Under the pieces are notes generated by a model, which was given only the letters and a program-made list of their open reading frames with translations, was not told the origin of the DNA and made no database searches. DNA of 64,000 bases from the NCBI GenBank assembly GCA_963691705.1, contig OY829539.1, positions 37,581,656 through 37,645,655 on the forward strand. Reading direction: 5' to 3'. The stretch comes from Viola odorata (lineage: Eukaryota > Streptophyta > Magnoliopsida > Malpighiales > Violaceae). A program made the position numbers and the translations under genes. Positions 8,892-19,078 of the stretch are shown here, in pieces (position 1 is the first letter of the stretch; each line of letters starts with the position of its first letter).

Positions 8892-11289
8892 ATGGTTAGA
8901 ACTCGTTGTCGTCCTCATCCCAAATCTATTGGGGAGGAAAAAATTGAAAATATTGTTACCACTATCACTTCTCCGACCGTACTTCAACAGAAATTATCCC
9001 AACATAATACCCACATTCTTGAAAATTGTTCAGTTGAAGTCGCCCCTGATTCGCTACGCCTTAATAGCGAATTGGTCGACAACAGTAGGCTTTTAAATGC
9101 CAAGATATTTGGTTATGGTTTCCAGTTTCCTCTTCATCCTTTAGTGGAATAGTTATTCACCACTCTTAACTTAAATCCTGTCCAATTGACCCCTAATGCG
9201 TACTATTGCATTTACACATTCATAGAACTTTGTAGATACAAAGGGATCACCTCTACTTCCCTTTTGCTGCTTCAATCGCTTTTTCAATTATACAGTCGTA
9301 GGGGCGTTATAGCGATATCGCCACGTTATGATGACAAATCGCTAAAACCTTTTACGTGGAAGCTTCTGCACCTCGAATCTTCCATTGATAATTGGAAAAA
9401 TGAGTTTTTTATTATTAATCTGCCTAGCCCCTGGTGGAGAACTGGTTTTAATCACGACATCAGGGATGGGGCCTGGGGTCGGCGAAGGCCTCTCCCTTCG
9501 CTTGAGCAAGGCTGGTTAGATAAACTGCTCAAGTTGAACCTTAGCTTTCATACTCGCAAGCTGGCGTGCAGGATTGACATTCAAGCATGTGTTGAAAGTG
9601 AGTATTTTGCCATTTTCTTGTTATTTCAAGGGGTACTAATGCTAACATTATCTTGTGATTGTGCAGAACCTCCGCCCGACTGGAAACTCGAGTGCGTTAG
9701 AAGACGAGAAAGGAGGGCTCAAAAGAGAAGAGAGAGAGAGGAAGTTGCCGCTACCGTTGCCTCTGCCGCTACTGCTGCGGCCGTTAATCCAGTTCTATCG
9801 TCTGTTGCGACTGTTAGTCCCATTCAGGGGTCTACTTCTCAGCTTGGTGAGGAAGCTGTTATCATCCCTACTTTTGTTTCGACTGTTTCTGCCACCGTTT
9901 CTCCAGTTCAGGCGTCTTCTTCTAGAGTTTCTGTCAGGAGAAAAAGGAAGAGAAGAAGACGTGTTGCCATCTTTGCTCCTTCGTCTGGCATGGTAATCTC
10001 TTTATAGGTGCCCATTAACGATATCGCTACTGTACATTTTCTTTCATGCTTTCGTTATCTCACGTATTGCGTTTTTTAACGTTTTCCCACTTTCTCTTTT
10101 GTTTTCTTATCTTTCTCAATATTTCTCGTTGTAGGATACTGCTGCTGCCTCTGCTCACCCGTCATCAGAGGATAACATGAACTTATCTCACGTGTTCAAT
10201 CAGCGTCGCAAGAAACCGCGATATGACGGGGAGGGCGCGAACTTGTTGGGGGTCTCGTTATCCACCAGGAGGGGGATAGCGGGGGTGTTGTCGCCATTGC
10301 TTTTCAAGTGCCTTCTGGGGGTCAATCTTCTGATCCTTTGAGGGTTGTTGACATTTCTGGGTCCTTTCAGGTTTCGCCCAATTCCTTTGGCGCATCGCCA
10401 CCTCCCTCCGTTTCCCAGGTTATGGGCTTTACTACGGACTTAACGGAGTCCGATTTTCCTCCCTTCCACTCTCATGATTTTCTTGGGTTTGTTGTGGGCG
10501 CCTCTTCTCGTCAGCCTCCATCCCCAACTACTTTAGTCTTTATTCCCTCGAATGCTCCATCTTTCAAGGGGGAGGCTGCTACTCCCCATCTCATGGCGGA
10601 TATGAGCTCACTGGGCGATTCCGGGCCCGTTACCCACCAAATTGACTTGGGTAACTTGCGCAAGACCGGGTTTGCGGCTGTAGGGGGTGACAGTTCTAGC
10701 ACGACTTCTGCTTTCCTGGCCGCACACGTGCTATCGCTCCAAGAAGAGGAGGAGGAGTTTCTTTCTAAACCTCCTGAGGAACAAGTGAGTTTGGTGCACT
10801 CTGACATATTTTCTGCTTTCCACAACTTCCACTATTGGGTCGGGCACATGAGAAAGAAAGTTGAGTCTCTCACTTCTTTCTTCCTCTAACAAGCTACATA
10901 ACGCTCATCAGCAAGTTTCGGAAGAACTTGCTAAGAAACAAGAAGAAGTGGAGAAGATAACGCAGGAGCGTGATGATCTGGCGACAACCCTGATGACTGT
11001 CAAGAGAGAGATGGAAAAGGTCCGTGAGCAAGAAGCCGCCAAAATTGCCGCACTTAACGCCAAATTAGCGGCAGAAAAGAGCAAGAATGCCATATTGGCA
11101 GGGGAGAAGACGGCACTGGAGAGGGAATCGGGGGAAAAATGTAAATGGTACTGTGAGATGACCGCAGGTATCATGTCCGACTGCTTCGTGCAGCTCTACG
11201 GGGAAGAGACGTTCCGTGCTGAGGACCTCACCGAAGCCTTTTTGAAGAAGTCCGAGATCCTTACTGATGAGAGCTTTTACAGGAGGTGA
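8892..11289 (+). pseudogene. Antisense gene copy 2 of element B, tandem paralogue of copy 1
   Basis: It has the same order of parts as copy 1. The PF04195-like block (LNPVQLTPNAYYCIYTFIEL, about 9170; WKLLHLESSIDNWKNEFFII, about 9360; PSPWWRTGFN) is interrupted by one TAG at 9150, where CAG is plausible. An intron at 9598-9666 has GTGAGT, TACTAAT and GTGCAG. A second likely intron at 9993-10134 runs from GTAATC to TTGTAG. A Ser/Pro linker, THQIDLGNL (about 10630) and FHNFHYWVGHM (about 10815) follow. A long coiled coil lies at 10890-11150, then TAGIMSDCFVQLYGEETF (about 11160), which parallels TAGFVDYYRGGTF of copy 1. A one-base shift near 10880 joins the two ORFs. The function is unknown; coiled coil and linker suggest a self-associating protein. 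Confidence 0.6.
9598..9666 (+). other. Likely intron in antisense gene copy 2
   Basis: GTGAGTATTTTGCC donor, TACTAAT branch-like site at 9634-9640 and TTGTGATTGTGCAG acceptor give a textbook 69-base plant intron. Its length is a multiple of three and it holds no stop, so the unspliced frame also stays open. Confidence 0.6.
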
Positions 11290-12249
11290 GAGGCAAGTAA
11301 AGAAGGGCAGGGGGATAGTGGTACGGCAGTGCCATAGGCCTCTTTTGCCATCTTTTCTGAATTCCTCCTTTTTTGCTCTTCTTTCTGAGGGATTTTGCTT
11401 TGTAACCTTTGCACGGGTTTTTGGACAATCGTATATACATTCTGTTTGCTATCTCCCTTTCTAGTTGATCTTCTTTGTGCTATTAATTTTCTTTGTAGGG
11501 CTGCCAAAACGCAGCAAAACCATAGAATTCCAGCAGAGATAATAATGGGTATTTTGCGATATATCGCGACATGACTAGGCATGCACACTTTATACCATAA
11601 TGAAATAACGCTGCTTACTATATAGCAGTCATCAGATAAGAAATAGCTCTAGAGATAGAACTCATGACAATGAGGTAGCATAACGGTTATTACCCGCGAT
11701 ATGAAGCATATAATCCATTTCTGCAAGAGAAGATATCATGGCGTTATTGCTATATATGCCTTCAAACCAAGAAGATCATTCCGGAGGCGTCACTGCCTCG
11801 AATATTGCTATCCTTCCCATGAAGAGATAATTTAACCAACGAGATGACTTTCGTAATGGAAATTTCCATAACAACATTGTATTGTTGTAGATATTCCTTA
11901 TCACTAGCGAGGAATGCCATATAGATAGATGTCAACACGTCCTTTCCTGGCAGTATTTCTTAAATCAGGGTGACAGAACATATGCCATTAATGGCACTCA
12001 TGCCATGTAAATTATGATAACGGACCGTGCGATATTACCGCCTGCACGGGCGTCGGTCCTTTCCTGCACATTCTCAATTGTTGTGTTAGTAAAATAATGT
12101 GCACTGATAAACACTAGCTGCCTTTAGGGCCTTCATTCACACATACCAGAGTGTCGTTGATGTTGCTCATATCACTTTCTCAACCAGTTAACTTCACTGG
12201 TATTTGTCATACGGTTACTCGCTAGGATACCGCGATTTTCCTTGAATTT
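11290..12249. other. Element B untranslated spacer between antisense genes and tandem repeats
   Basis: No ORF with coding character on either strand. The stretch is moderately AT-rich and contains several AACGC/CGTTAT words (11608, 11679, 11740, 12018). It corresponds to the 3' untranslated region of B, read on the - strand. Confidence 0.6.
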
Positions 12250-12655
12250 CCACGTTTGTCCTGGAGCGTGCCTCATCTTAGTGAGCCGTCTGATCAGGAC
12301 CAACCATCACAAGGATAGGATTTTCACTGGGGCGTGCCTCGTCTTAGTGGGTCGCCTTTGTTAGCGCTGTTGTCACAAGGATAGGATTTTCATTCCCAGA
12401 GTTGTCGGGGCATGCCTCGTCTTAGTGGGCCGCCTTTGTTAGCCCGGTTGCCACAAGGATAGGATTTTCACTCCCGATGGTGCTGGAGCGTGCCTCGTCT
12501 TAGTGGGCTGCCTATGTTAGCACGGTTGCCACAAGGATAGGATTTTCACTTCCAACACTAAATCTTTAAGTATGCCAGGGCGTGCCCTGTCTTAGTGAGT
12601 TGTCTGATCAGGACCGCCCATCACAAGGATAGGATTTTCACTCCTGGCACCCTTC
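12250..12655 (-). repeat. Element B 3'-UTR tandem repeat array
   Basis: Five imperfect units are marked by ACAAGGATAGGATTTTCA, with AAGG at about 12311, 12377, 12455, 12533 and 12625 (spacing 66, 78, 78 and 92 bases). Each unit also has a GCGTGCCTCGTCTTAGTG half. The same unit, in the same orientation relative to the element, forms the array at 63369-63885 of element I. Tat elements are known to carry such arrays in their 3' UTR. Confidence 0.85.
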
Positions 12656-12746
12656 ATTATCTGCACATAATCAATCATAAAAATACACAAGAATATTTCC
12701 GATTCAAGTGTTAACACATGTTATCCAAACGTGCAGAGATATGTCA

Positions 12747-13927
12747 GATTCTAGCATGATATAATTTCGAACGAGCTATATTCCAACAGTTTGGTAAGGG
12801 AGTACCGTCAAGTGTTTCCAAATGGTATGCTCCTTTTCCAATAACGCGTGTAACGCGATATGGACCAACCTAGTTTGGACTGAGTTTCCACATGCGTTGT
12901 CCGGCTGCCCGTTTGTCTCTTAGTACCAAGTCCCCTACTTTTAGCAGTCGCTCTTTAACGCGCCTGTTGTGATAACGCGCCATTTTCCTTTTATAATATA
13001 GTGTTTTCAAAAGAGTTTCCTCATGCAGTTCTGGCAATGCATCAAGGTTTGCTCGTAACCTTTCTTCATTTATTTCTTCTTTGAAGTACGCCATTCGCAG
13101 GCTTAGAGTACCGATTTCTACCGATGTGACGGCCTCAGTGCCGAAAGCCAGGGCGAAGGGCGTTTCTTCTATACTGATTTTAACGGTCATGCGGTATGCC
13201 CACATCACGTATGGCAGCTCGTCTGCCCATTTCTTTTTGGAACCTTCCAGGTTTTTCTTGATGCCACTGAGAATACTTCGATTAGTTACCTCTGCCTGAC
13301 CGTTAGTCTGCGGGTGGGCTACGAAAGAGAATCTTTGTTCGATTTGGAATTCCGCGCACTGGTCTCTAAAAAATTAACTTGTGAACTGTGTCCCATTATC
13401 GCTGACTAGCACACGGTGTACGCCAAATCGCATGATAACTTGGTGCTTCAAAAAATGCCATATCTTTTCTGCTGTAATATTGCCCATTGCTTCCGCTTCC
13501 GCCCATTTAGTGAAGTAGTCCACTGCCACGCCTACAAATTTTAACTGAGATATTGCTTTTGGAAATGGGCCTAGGATGTCAATTCCCCATTTGGCAAAAG
13601 GACAAGGAGCCACGATTTCAGAGATTTCCGCAGTAGGTCGTCGGGGAATTTTAGAGAATTCCTGACATTTCTGACGGGTTCATACAAAATTATTGCAATC
13701 CCTGCGAATTGTAGGCCAATAGAATCCTGCCCGAAAAACTTGTGCAGCCAAGGTGCCACCGGACACATGCATGCCACATATGCCTTCATGAATTTCTCGC
13801 AAGGTGTGGAGGCCTTCTTGTTCCGTTATGCACTTGGCAGCTGGATGAGAGAAGCATCTCCGAATCAGTTCGCCGTCATAGTATGTACACCGTGCCGCCT
13901 ATTTCAGCACTTTTTTTCTTTTCGGCG
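12747..13927 (-). pseudogene. pol: Element B integrase
   Basis: Read on the - strand: HHCC zinc domain (EIHEGICGMHVSGGTLAAQ and a QKCQEF pair, about 13800-13640), catalytic core with D of GIDILGPF (about 13595), D of VLVSDNGTQF (about 13395) and E of [12 protein letters not shown] (about 13290), and C-terminal region (KMARYHNRRVKERLLKVGDL, about 12960) ending KLYHAR near 12750. One zinc-domain Cys appears as Arg (TRQKC). Stops at about 13680, 13375 and 12868 interrupt it. It would insert element cDNA into chromosomes. Confidence 0.9.
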
Positions 13928-14479
13928 TTATCTTTGGGCAATTCTTCGCCTGTCATTTTCAATTTCTTCAACACAGAGTGACGCTTGTTCCTCCATAAAG
14001 GAAGGCACAGATATTTCTTCGAAATATACGCCCGTAGGTATGTTTGCTTCTGGGCTTGCCGCGATTTTCGCAAGGCTGTCTGCCTCAGCGTTATCCTCAC
14101 GAGGGACGTGTTCAATGCTGACTTGTATGCCCCTTTTTCTTATTTCCAGCAATTCGCGTTTCACTTCGGAGAGATATTGAATCATAATGGGCTCTCTAGC
14201 TTGAGAATTACCCAAGACTTGATCTATTATTAGCTTGGAGTCGCCGTATATCTTCAGTCGTAGATCTCCCATTACTCCGCTGTCGTGTATGGCTTTTATA
14301 GATAAATTTTTGCCTTTCCTGAGTCCAGCCAGTAACGCTTCATATTCCGCCGTATTATTGGATAACGGCTGCAGGATCCTGATGGCGTATCGTATTTGTA
14401 TGCCTAGTGGTCTGGTTACTAGGATTCCGGATCCAGCTAGTTCTTGATTTTTGGCTCCATCCACGTGGACAACCCACAA
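13928..14479 (-). pseudogene. pol: Element B second (archaeal-type) RNase H
   Basis: A 183-residue open stretch with the four acidic residues of an RNase HI fold: D of WVVHVDGAKNQ (start), E of NTAEYEALLAGL, D of KIYGDSKLIIDQV and D of REDNAEADSLAKIA. This extra RNase H, besides the one fused to RT, is a Tat-lineage hallmark. A linker at 14480-14566 joins it to the RT-linked RNase H. The 3' end overlaps the start of integrase through frame changes. Confidence 0.9.
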
Positions 14480-14566
14480 TTCAGTGTAAGTTTCAGGGAA
14501 TGGGAGATCTAAGTCATCTTTTTCTTCTTTAGGTAAGTACGTTAATGGATCCTGCGTGAACGTGCA

Positions 14567-15754
14567 CTAGGCTATCAAGTCTGCTAGAACTTGGGCTTTA
14601 ATGGATGGCTGGGCTTTGTACTGTAGCCTATATTGTTCGAGTTCGATTACCCAAATCAGTATTCTTCCTGAAGACTCAGGTTTCCTGAAAATCCTTCTCA
14701 GAGGCTGGTCTATGAGCACGATGACGGGGTGGGCCTGGAAATATCTGTCCATTTTTCGCGTGGCCTGTATTAGTGCAAACGCTATTTTCTCAATGCGAGC
14801 ATACTACAGCTCGGCATCTTTCCAGACATGACTAACAAAGTACACTGGGTGGTGGGCATGGTTGTCGTCTCGCACAAGGATAACACTAACCACTTCATCA
14901 GCAACGCCAAGGTACAGGTATAGGGTATCGCCCTGCTCTGGTCTTGTCAACACCAGGTCAGATGAAAGATAAGCTTTTAGGCTCGTGAATGCCTCTTCGA
15001 ATTCCTTTGTCCACTCGAAAGGAGCCTTTTGACGTATAACCTTAAAAAAGGGTAGGCATCTTTCACCTTGTTTGGAGATGAAACGTCCTAGAGCGATAAC
15101 GCGCCCTGTGAATCTTTGTACTTCTTTGACAGTTGGGGGGGATATCATGTCGTGGATATCTTTGATCTTTGACGGGTTTGGTTGGATGCCTTTCTGGCTG
15201 ACCACATAGCCCAAGAACTTACCCGTTTGGAATGCGAACATGCATTTACGGGGGTTCAATTTCATCTTGTATTCTCTCATAACATTGAAAATCTCCTCCA
15301 AATCTGCCAAATAGCCCTCAAAGCTTCGACTCTTAACCAATATATCATCCACGTAAGCCTCTACTTTCTTCCCGATTTGTTTCTCGAACACCTTGTTTGC
15401 CATGCGCTGAAAAGTTGCTCCAGTTTTATTCAATACAAATGGCATCGCCGTGTAGCAGTAAGTGGCCTTCGGGGTAATAAAGGCGGTCTTTTCTTCATCT
15501 TCTACGGGCATGGGAATTTGATGGTATCCGGAGTTGGCGTCTAAGGAGCTCAAATAAGCATATCCGGCAGTCTGGTCGACTAACTGGTCTATTCGAGGGA
15601 GCGGGTAACAATCCTTAGGGCAAGCGTCATTTAGATTAGTGAAGTCAATGCATATGCGGCACTCTCCGTTAGGCTTTGGAACAAGGACAGGGTTAGCTAG
15701 CCAAGTCGGATATTGCACTTCTCGAATGAAACCCGCGTCTAGGAGTTTTGACAC
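14567..15754 (-). pseudogene. pol: Element B reverse transcriptase and first RNase H
   Basis: The RT part is open for 316 residues: KLLDAGFIREVQYPTWLAN, CRICIDFTNLNDACPKD, SLDANSGYHQIPM and the intact catalytic YVDDILVKS (about 15350). Thumb/connection GKFLGYVVSQKGIQPNP follows. RNase H begins near 14960 (DTLYLYLGVADEVVSV) and continues past a stop at 14802 to 14567 (RIFRKPESSGRILIWVIELE). This is the best preserved RT in the window. The motif MPFVLNKTGATFQR departs from the usual MPFGLKNAGATYQR, which may harm activity. Confidence 0.93.
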
Positions 15755-15886
15755 CTCCTTGTTGATGGTTGTTGCTTTTTCTACCGAAAATGCTCATCAT
15801 TTTTGCTGGATTGGCCTAACGCTAGGATCGACGTTAAGTCGATGTTCCGCTACCTCATGTGAGATACCTGACATATCTGCAGGTTT

Positions 15887-16570
15887 CTAGGCGAATTCTC
15901 CTTTATATTTGTTTAGCAATCGGGCTAACTGTGTGTTTTCTTCGGGGCTTAGCTTCTCGCTAACCAAGAAATTTGCCTCCCTAACCTCATTAACGGGGAC
16001 GGGCACCATTTTATCCACTGGCTGGGTACGCTTTTCATCTTTCTGCTCGAAGGGATCCACCGTCACGCACACATACCTGTCACAGCTCTTTTGAGTCATG
16101 AGCAGGTAACACTCGGCTGCCAGCTTCTGATCGCCTTTGACTGTGACCACTCCATCCCATGAGGGATACTTTAACCTCAAGTGCTTTTGGGATATCGCTA
16201 CAACAAAATGATTAAGAAACGGATGTCCAAGTATGGTGTTATAGGGTAAGGTAAGATCCACGACCAAGAACAACAATTCCTCCGACCTTTTGGACGTGTC
16301 TTCTCTAAAGTACACAGGCAGTAAGGTGACTCCAGTCATTGGGATAGGAACTCCATCCACCCCGATTATTGGCTTTTTGTAAGGTGTCAACTCACTGTCG
16401 GGACGCTTCATGAGGTTGTAAGCCTCCAATGAAAATAAGTTTACCGCACTTCCATTATCGATGAGGGTTCTTCTGACTCCATGATTTCCAATGATGGGTG
16501 TGACTACTAACGCATCATTATGCATAAAAATGACGCCCTTCTCGTCTTCTTCAGAGAAGGATAATACCAT
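15887..16570 (-). pseudogene. pol: Element B protease region
   Basis: A 227-residue open stretch with the retropepsin-like motif GVRRTLIDNGSAVNLFSLE (D-N-G-S) and the later YNTILGHPFLNHF, the ILGxPFL flap partner. An EKLSPEENTQLARLLNKYK segment leads towards RT. The equivalent in element I (58675-59892) is longer because its upstream frame is still open. A stop at 16569-16571 (TAG on the - strand, before VLSF) separates it from gag. Confidence 0.88.
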
Positions 16571-16722
16571 TCAGTCTAACACGCTTATCGCTTCATTTTT
16601 TATTAACGCGCCTTCTCTTTTTCGCTTATCCCCTGTAGCAGGCGTTAACGTTACAAGCTCGTCAAGGTATGGCGTCCCTCCCGCTATGATGTTGATGATG
16701 GGAATGTCATCGTCATGGATTG

Positions 16723-18359
16723 TCAGTGTCTATTTGACTCTCCCACTAGAGCTAGCCTCGTCTCTCTTCGCGTAAGGGGGCGCTTGTCTACTGTCTGGGC
16801 CCTATTCGTCGGGTTATTCCTAGCTTCTTCTCTCGCCTTGGTGGTGAATTCTCCGCGGTACCCTTCTTCCACTAGATGCTCTATCGCCAGCTTTAACTCC
16901 CTGCATATGTCATTGGAGTGTCCCTTCACTTTATGGAACTTACAAAAAGCGTTCTCCCTTCCTCCCATTATCACCCTAGGTTTCATAGTGGCTGGATAAC
17001 AGATAGGCAGATTTTGTTGTTGAACGATTGCTAAAATTTCCGCTCTCAAAAGTATGAGGGATGGGAGATCAGGGTCATAAACTCGGCCCTTGGGCGGGTC
17101 TACCTGTCTCTGAGTGGGGAAGTTGTCGGATCTCCCCCTTGAAGAGTTGCCTCTCTAATGGTTAGAGGCTCTTGGGATGTGATCTTTTCGCTAGGCATAA
17201 TCGTCAATGGCGCGAGCGTCGAGGGCAGTACCGGTAGGTGCGCCAAACACGTGGGATGTGTTTTACGGCATATTTTGAAAGTTATCCCTATGTTCCTCTT
17301 CCTCCATCCTTGTGTAATTATGAGCCTTCAGCCTTAGCGCGTCTAGAGTCGCTGGAGGGTCCACCATTAACGTGTCCCGTAATTTTCCATAACAACAGTT
17401 TCACTTTAAGGTTTCCATAGCAAAATCAATGGTGACACCAGGCGTTAACGACATCTCCATATCGAAACTTCCAATGAACTTTTTCAGAGATTCCTGAGGT
17501 CCTCGGTGTATGTCAAACAAAGCTGCTACGGACTTCCTGATGGGAATAGCCGTGCTAAATCGACTTCGAAACTTGGCTTCTAACTGCGAAAAACTATCTA
17601 TGGACCTAGCTGGGAGTCCTTCAAACCAAAGACGTGCGACTCCTGATAGTGTCATAACAAATATCTAGCACAAGGTCGCGTCGCTGTGAGTTTGGAACTG
17701 TACGAAGTCTTTCACCTTGTTCAGGTGAGAGATAGGATCCTTAGTGCTGTCATACGTCTCTGAGGGGAGTTTTACGTGCCAACTGACTCTGTGATGTCTT
17801 ATGCGATAGCTGAATGGGTATCTTGAGGTGTCATCAATAATTTCACGAGGGCGACGGGGAGGAGAAATTTCCCTACAATGCCTCTAGTCTCTAGGATCGG
17901 GTGCATGATGTCGCCTAAGGGATGGGTTATGACTCCTTGGTGAACGGGTTCGATATCTTCTGCTACCCTGACCATTTCCTCTCGCCTGCCATCCCAACAA
18001 TCTCTGTACTCGTCATGCCATTGTTCCTCTTAGGAAATGGGGATTTCTCGCATGTGCTGCGCGGAGGGTTTTACTCGCCCATGTGCGAGTTGCATAAAGT
18101 TGACAGGGGTTGTGGTAGCGGTCAAGGTCAGCGGGGTGCTCCCATATTGCCGAGGTGATAACGGCCGATCAGTAATAATGGACGGGGTGAAAGTGAATAT
18201 CAAATGAGGAGAAACAACAGATCCTGGAACATTGGGAGTCTGTCTTGCGGCTAATGCAGTCAGCTGGTCCACTTGGGCATGCAAAGCTAACAAGGAGTTC
18301 ACCCAAAGATTGTCAATACCATGGGATTGAGGAGGTGTAGACTCTGAATCGGAAGCCAT
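16723..18359 (-). pseudogene. gag: Element B gag
   Basis: It starts MASDSESTPPQSHGIDNLWV at 18359. The Retrotrans_gag core is at 17401-17720 (DFVQFQT ... MTLSGVARLWFEGLPARSID ... FSTAIPIRKS). A basic Arg-rich part follows, then RENAFCKFHKVKGHSNDIC (about 16940), where Tat elements carry a short zinc-binding-like CxxH...HxxxxC segment. Several stops break it (about 17652, 17400, 17260 and 17155). Compared with element I it lacks about 0.2 kb after codon 14. It preserves the gag core that is missing from I next to the G insertion. Confidence 0.85.
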
Positions 18360-18422
18360 GATCCTCTAATTTCCAAAAAATACAGAGCTTGGTTATTAAG
18401 GATGCTCACTTAATCGAACCAA

Positions 18423-18442
18423 AGCTCTCAATGAAAGCACCA
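18423..18442 (-). promoter_or_regulatory. Element B primer-binding site
   Basis: Read on the - strand, TGGTGCTTTCATTGAGAGCT lies three bases downstream of the 5' LTR end. The identical string follows the LTR of element I at 52259. I did not identify the primer tRNA with certainty. Confidence 0.7.
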
Positions 18443-18445
18443 GTT

Positions 18446-19073
18446 TGATAAGATTTGAGGTTCTGGAGAAGGGTAGGTGAGGAAGATAGTCGTTTAGACT
18501 CGGAATCTTTGTGCTCATCGTCCGGTGTACCTGCAAAGCGCCGGAGGGGGTCTCCGGCATAAACACTCCGATGCTTAAGTCAGTATGGCTGTTACAAATG
18601 GCAGAGGTTCAACTAGCGATCATAGGCTTACCTTTTGTCTTGAATGGTGGGGTATTTTTAGGCAAAGTATGAGCGTTATCTGTAGGGGGTGGGCGTTATC
18701 TAGGGAAGATAACGCCTAGGTATCTCAAGTGACGTCATGTCTTACCTGGGATGGGATAACGCCGTGCATGCTGTTGGATAACGTGTGAGACCCCCTCCCC
18801 TCTCCCCCCCCCCCGGCTGATGTCGACAATCCCAGGGTCATCATTATGTGGGGTAAGAGGCGGATGCCTAGTGGGAGCTACAGTGTTCCGGCCTTAACGC
18901 GGGGTATATGGACAAGAATGCCCCTGGAGTTGTATCTTGTTGGGCTGGAAGTCTGCTCAGATGATCCGCCACCAGATTTTCTCTTCCTTCTTTATCCTTG
19001 ATCAGGATATTAAATTCTTGTAGCAATAAGATCCAACGAATGAGTCGAGGCTTTGCATAAACCAATCTTATCA
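18446..19073 (-). repeat. Element B 5' LTR, chimeric (628 bp)
   Basis: Bases 18446-18931 match the 3' LTR at 3848-4330. After GGAGTT the normal U3 end (ACGTCTATAGTTATCA) is replaced by about 142 bases of other sequence, which still ends in CA directly before the AGAGT duplication. The + strand therefore starts TGATAAGATT and ends AATCTTATCA, a 10-base perfect terminal inverted repeat. The TATA-like site is decayed here (TATTTTTAGG). Confidence 0.88.
18932..19060 (-). pseudogene. Captured Athila pol fragment inside the B LTR
   Basis: On the - strand this encodes [20 protein letters not shown], then [19 protein letters not shown], which is the end of Athila RNase H and its link to integrase. 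Element A carries the homologous segment at 19710-19835 with a few differences (VADHLTRLPTQ), so the source was a related but not identical copy. It lies in sense orientation relative to B. Confidence 0.88.
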
Positions 19074-19078
19074 AGAGT
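19074..19078. repeat. Target-site duplication AGAGT, right copy (element B)
   Basis: This is the second copy of the AGAGT found at 3843-3847. The RT frame of A resumes directly after it. Confidence 0.95.

Larger units (their letters stand above)
3848..19073 (-). mobile_element. Element B: Tat-lineage Ty3/gypsy element with antisense gene cassette
   Basis: A 15.2-kb element in reverse orientation inside the RT gene of A. In element order it has a 5' LTR at 18446-19073, PBS, gag, protease, RT, RNase H, a second (archaeal-type) RNase H, integrase, a tandem-repeat 3' region, a large antisense gene block, and the 3' LTR at 3848-4345. The second RNase H and the YVDD motif of RT mark the Tat lineage. 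It is closely related to element I in the same window. All sense ORFs are broken. Confidence 0.95.

Noticed and set aside
12250..12655. CRISPR-like array
   Set aside because: Units are imperfect, contiguous and unequal, without unique spacers, and sit in a plant retrotransposon 3' UTR.
13571..13789. 72-aa ORF overlapping the B integrase (and its parallel at 62223-62453 in I)
   Set aside because: Out of frame with the integrase motifs; conserved only because the integrase below it is.
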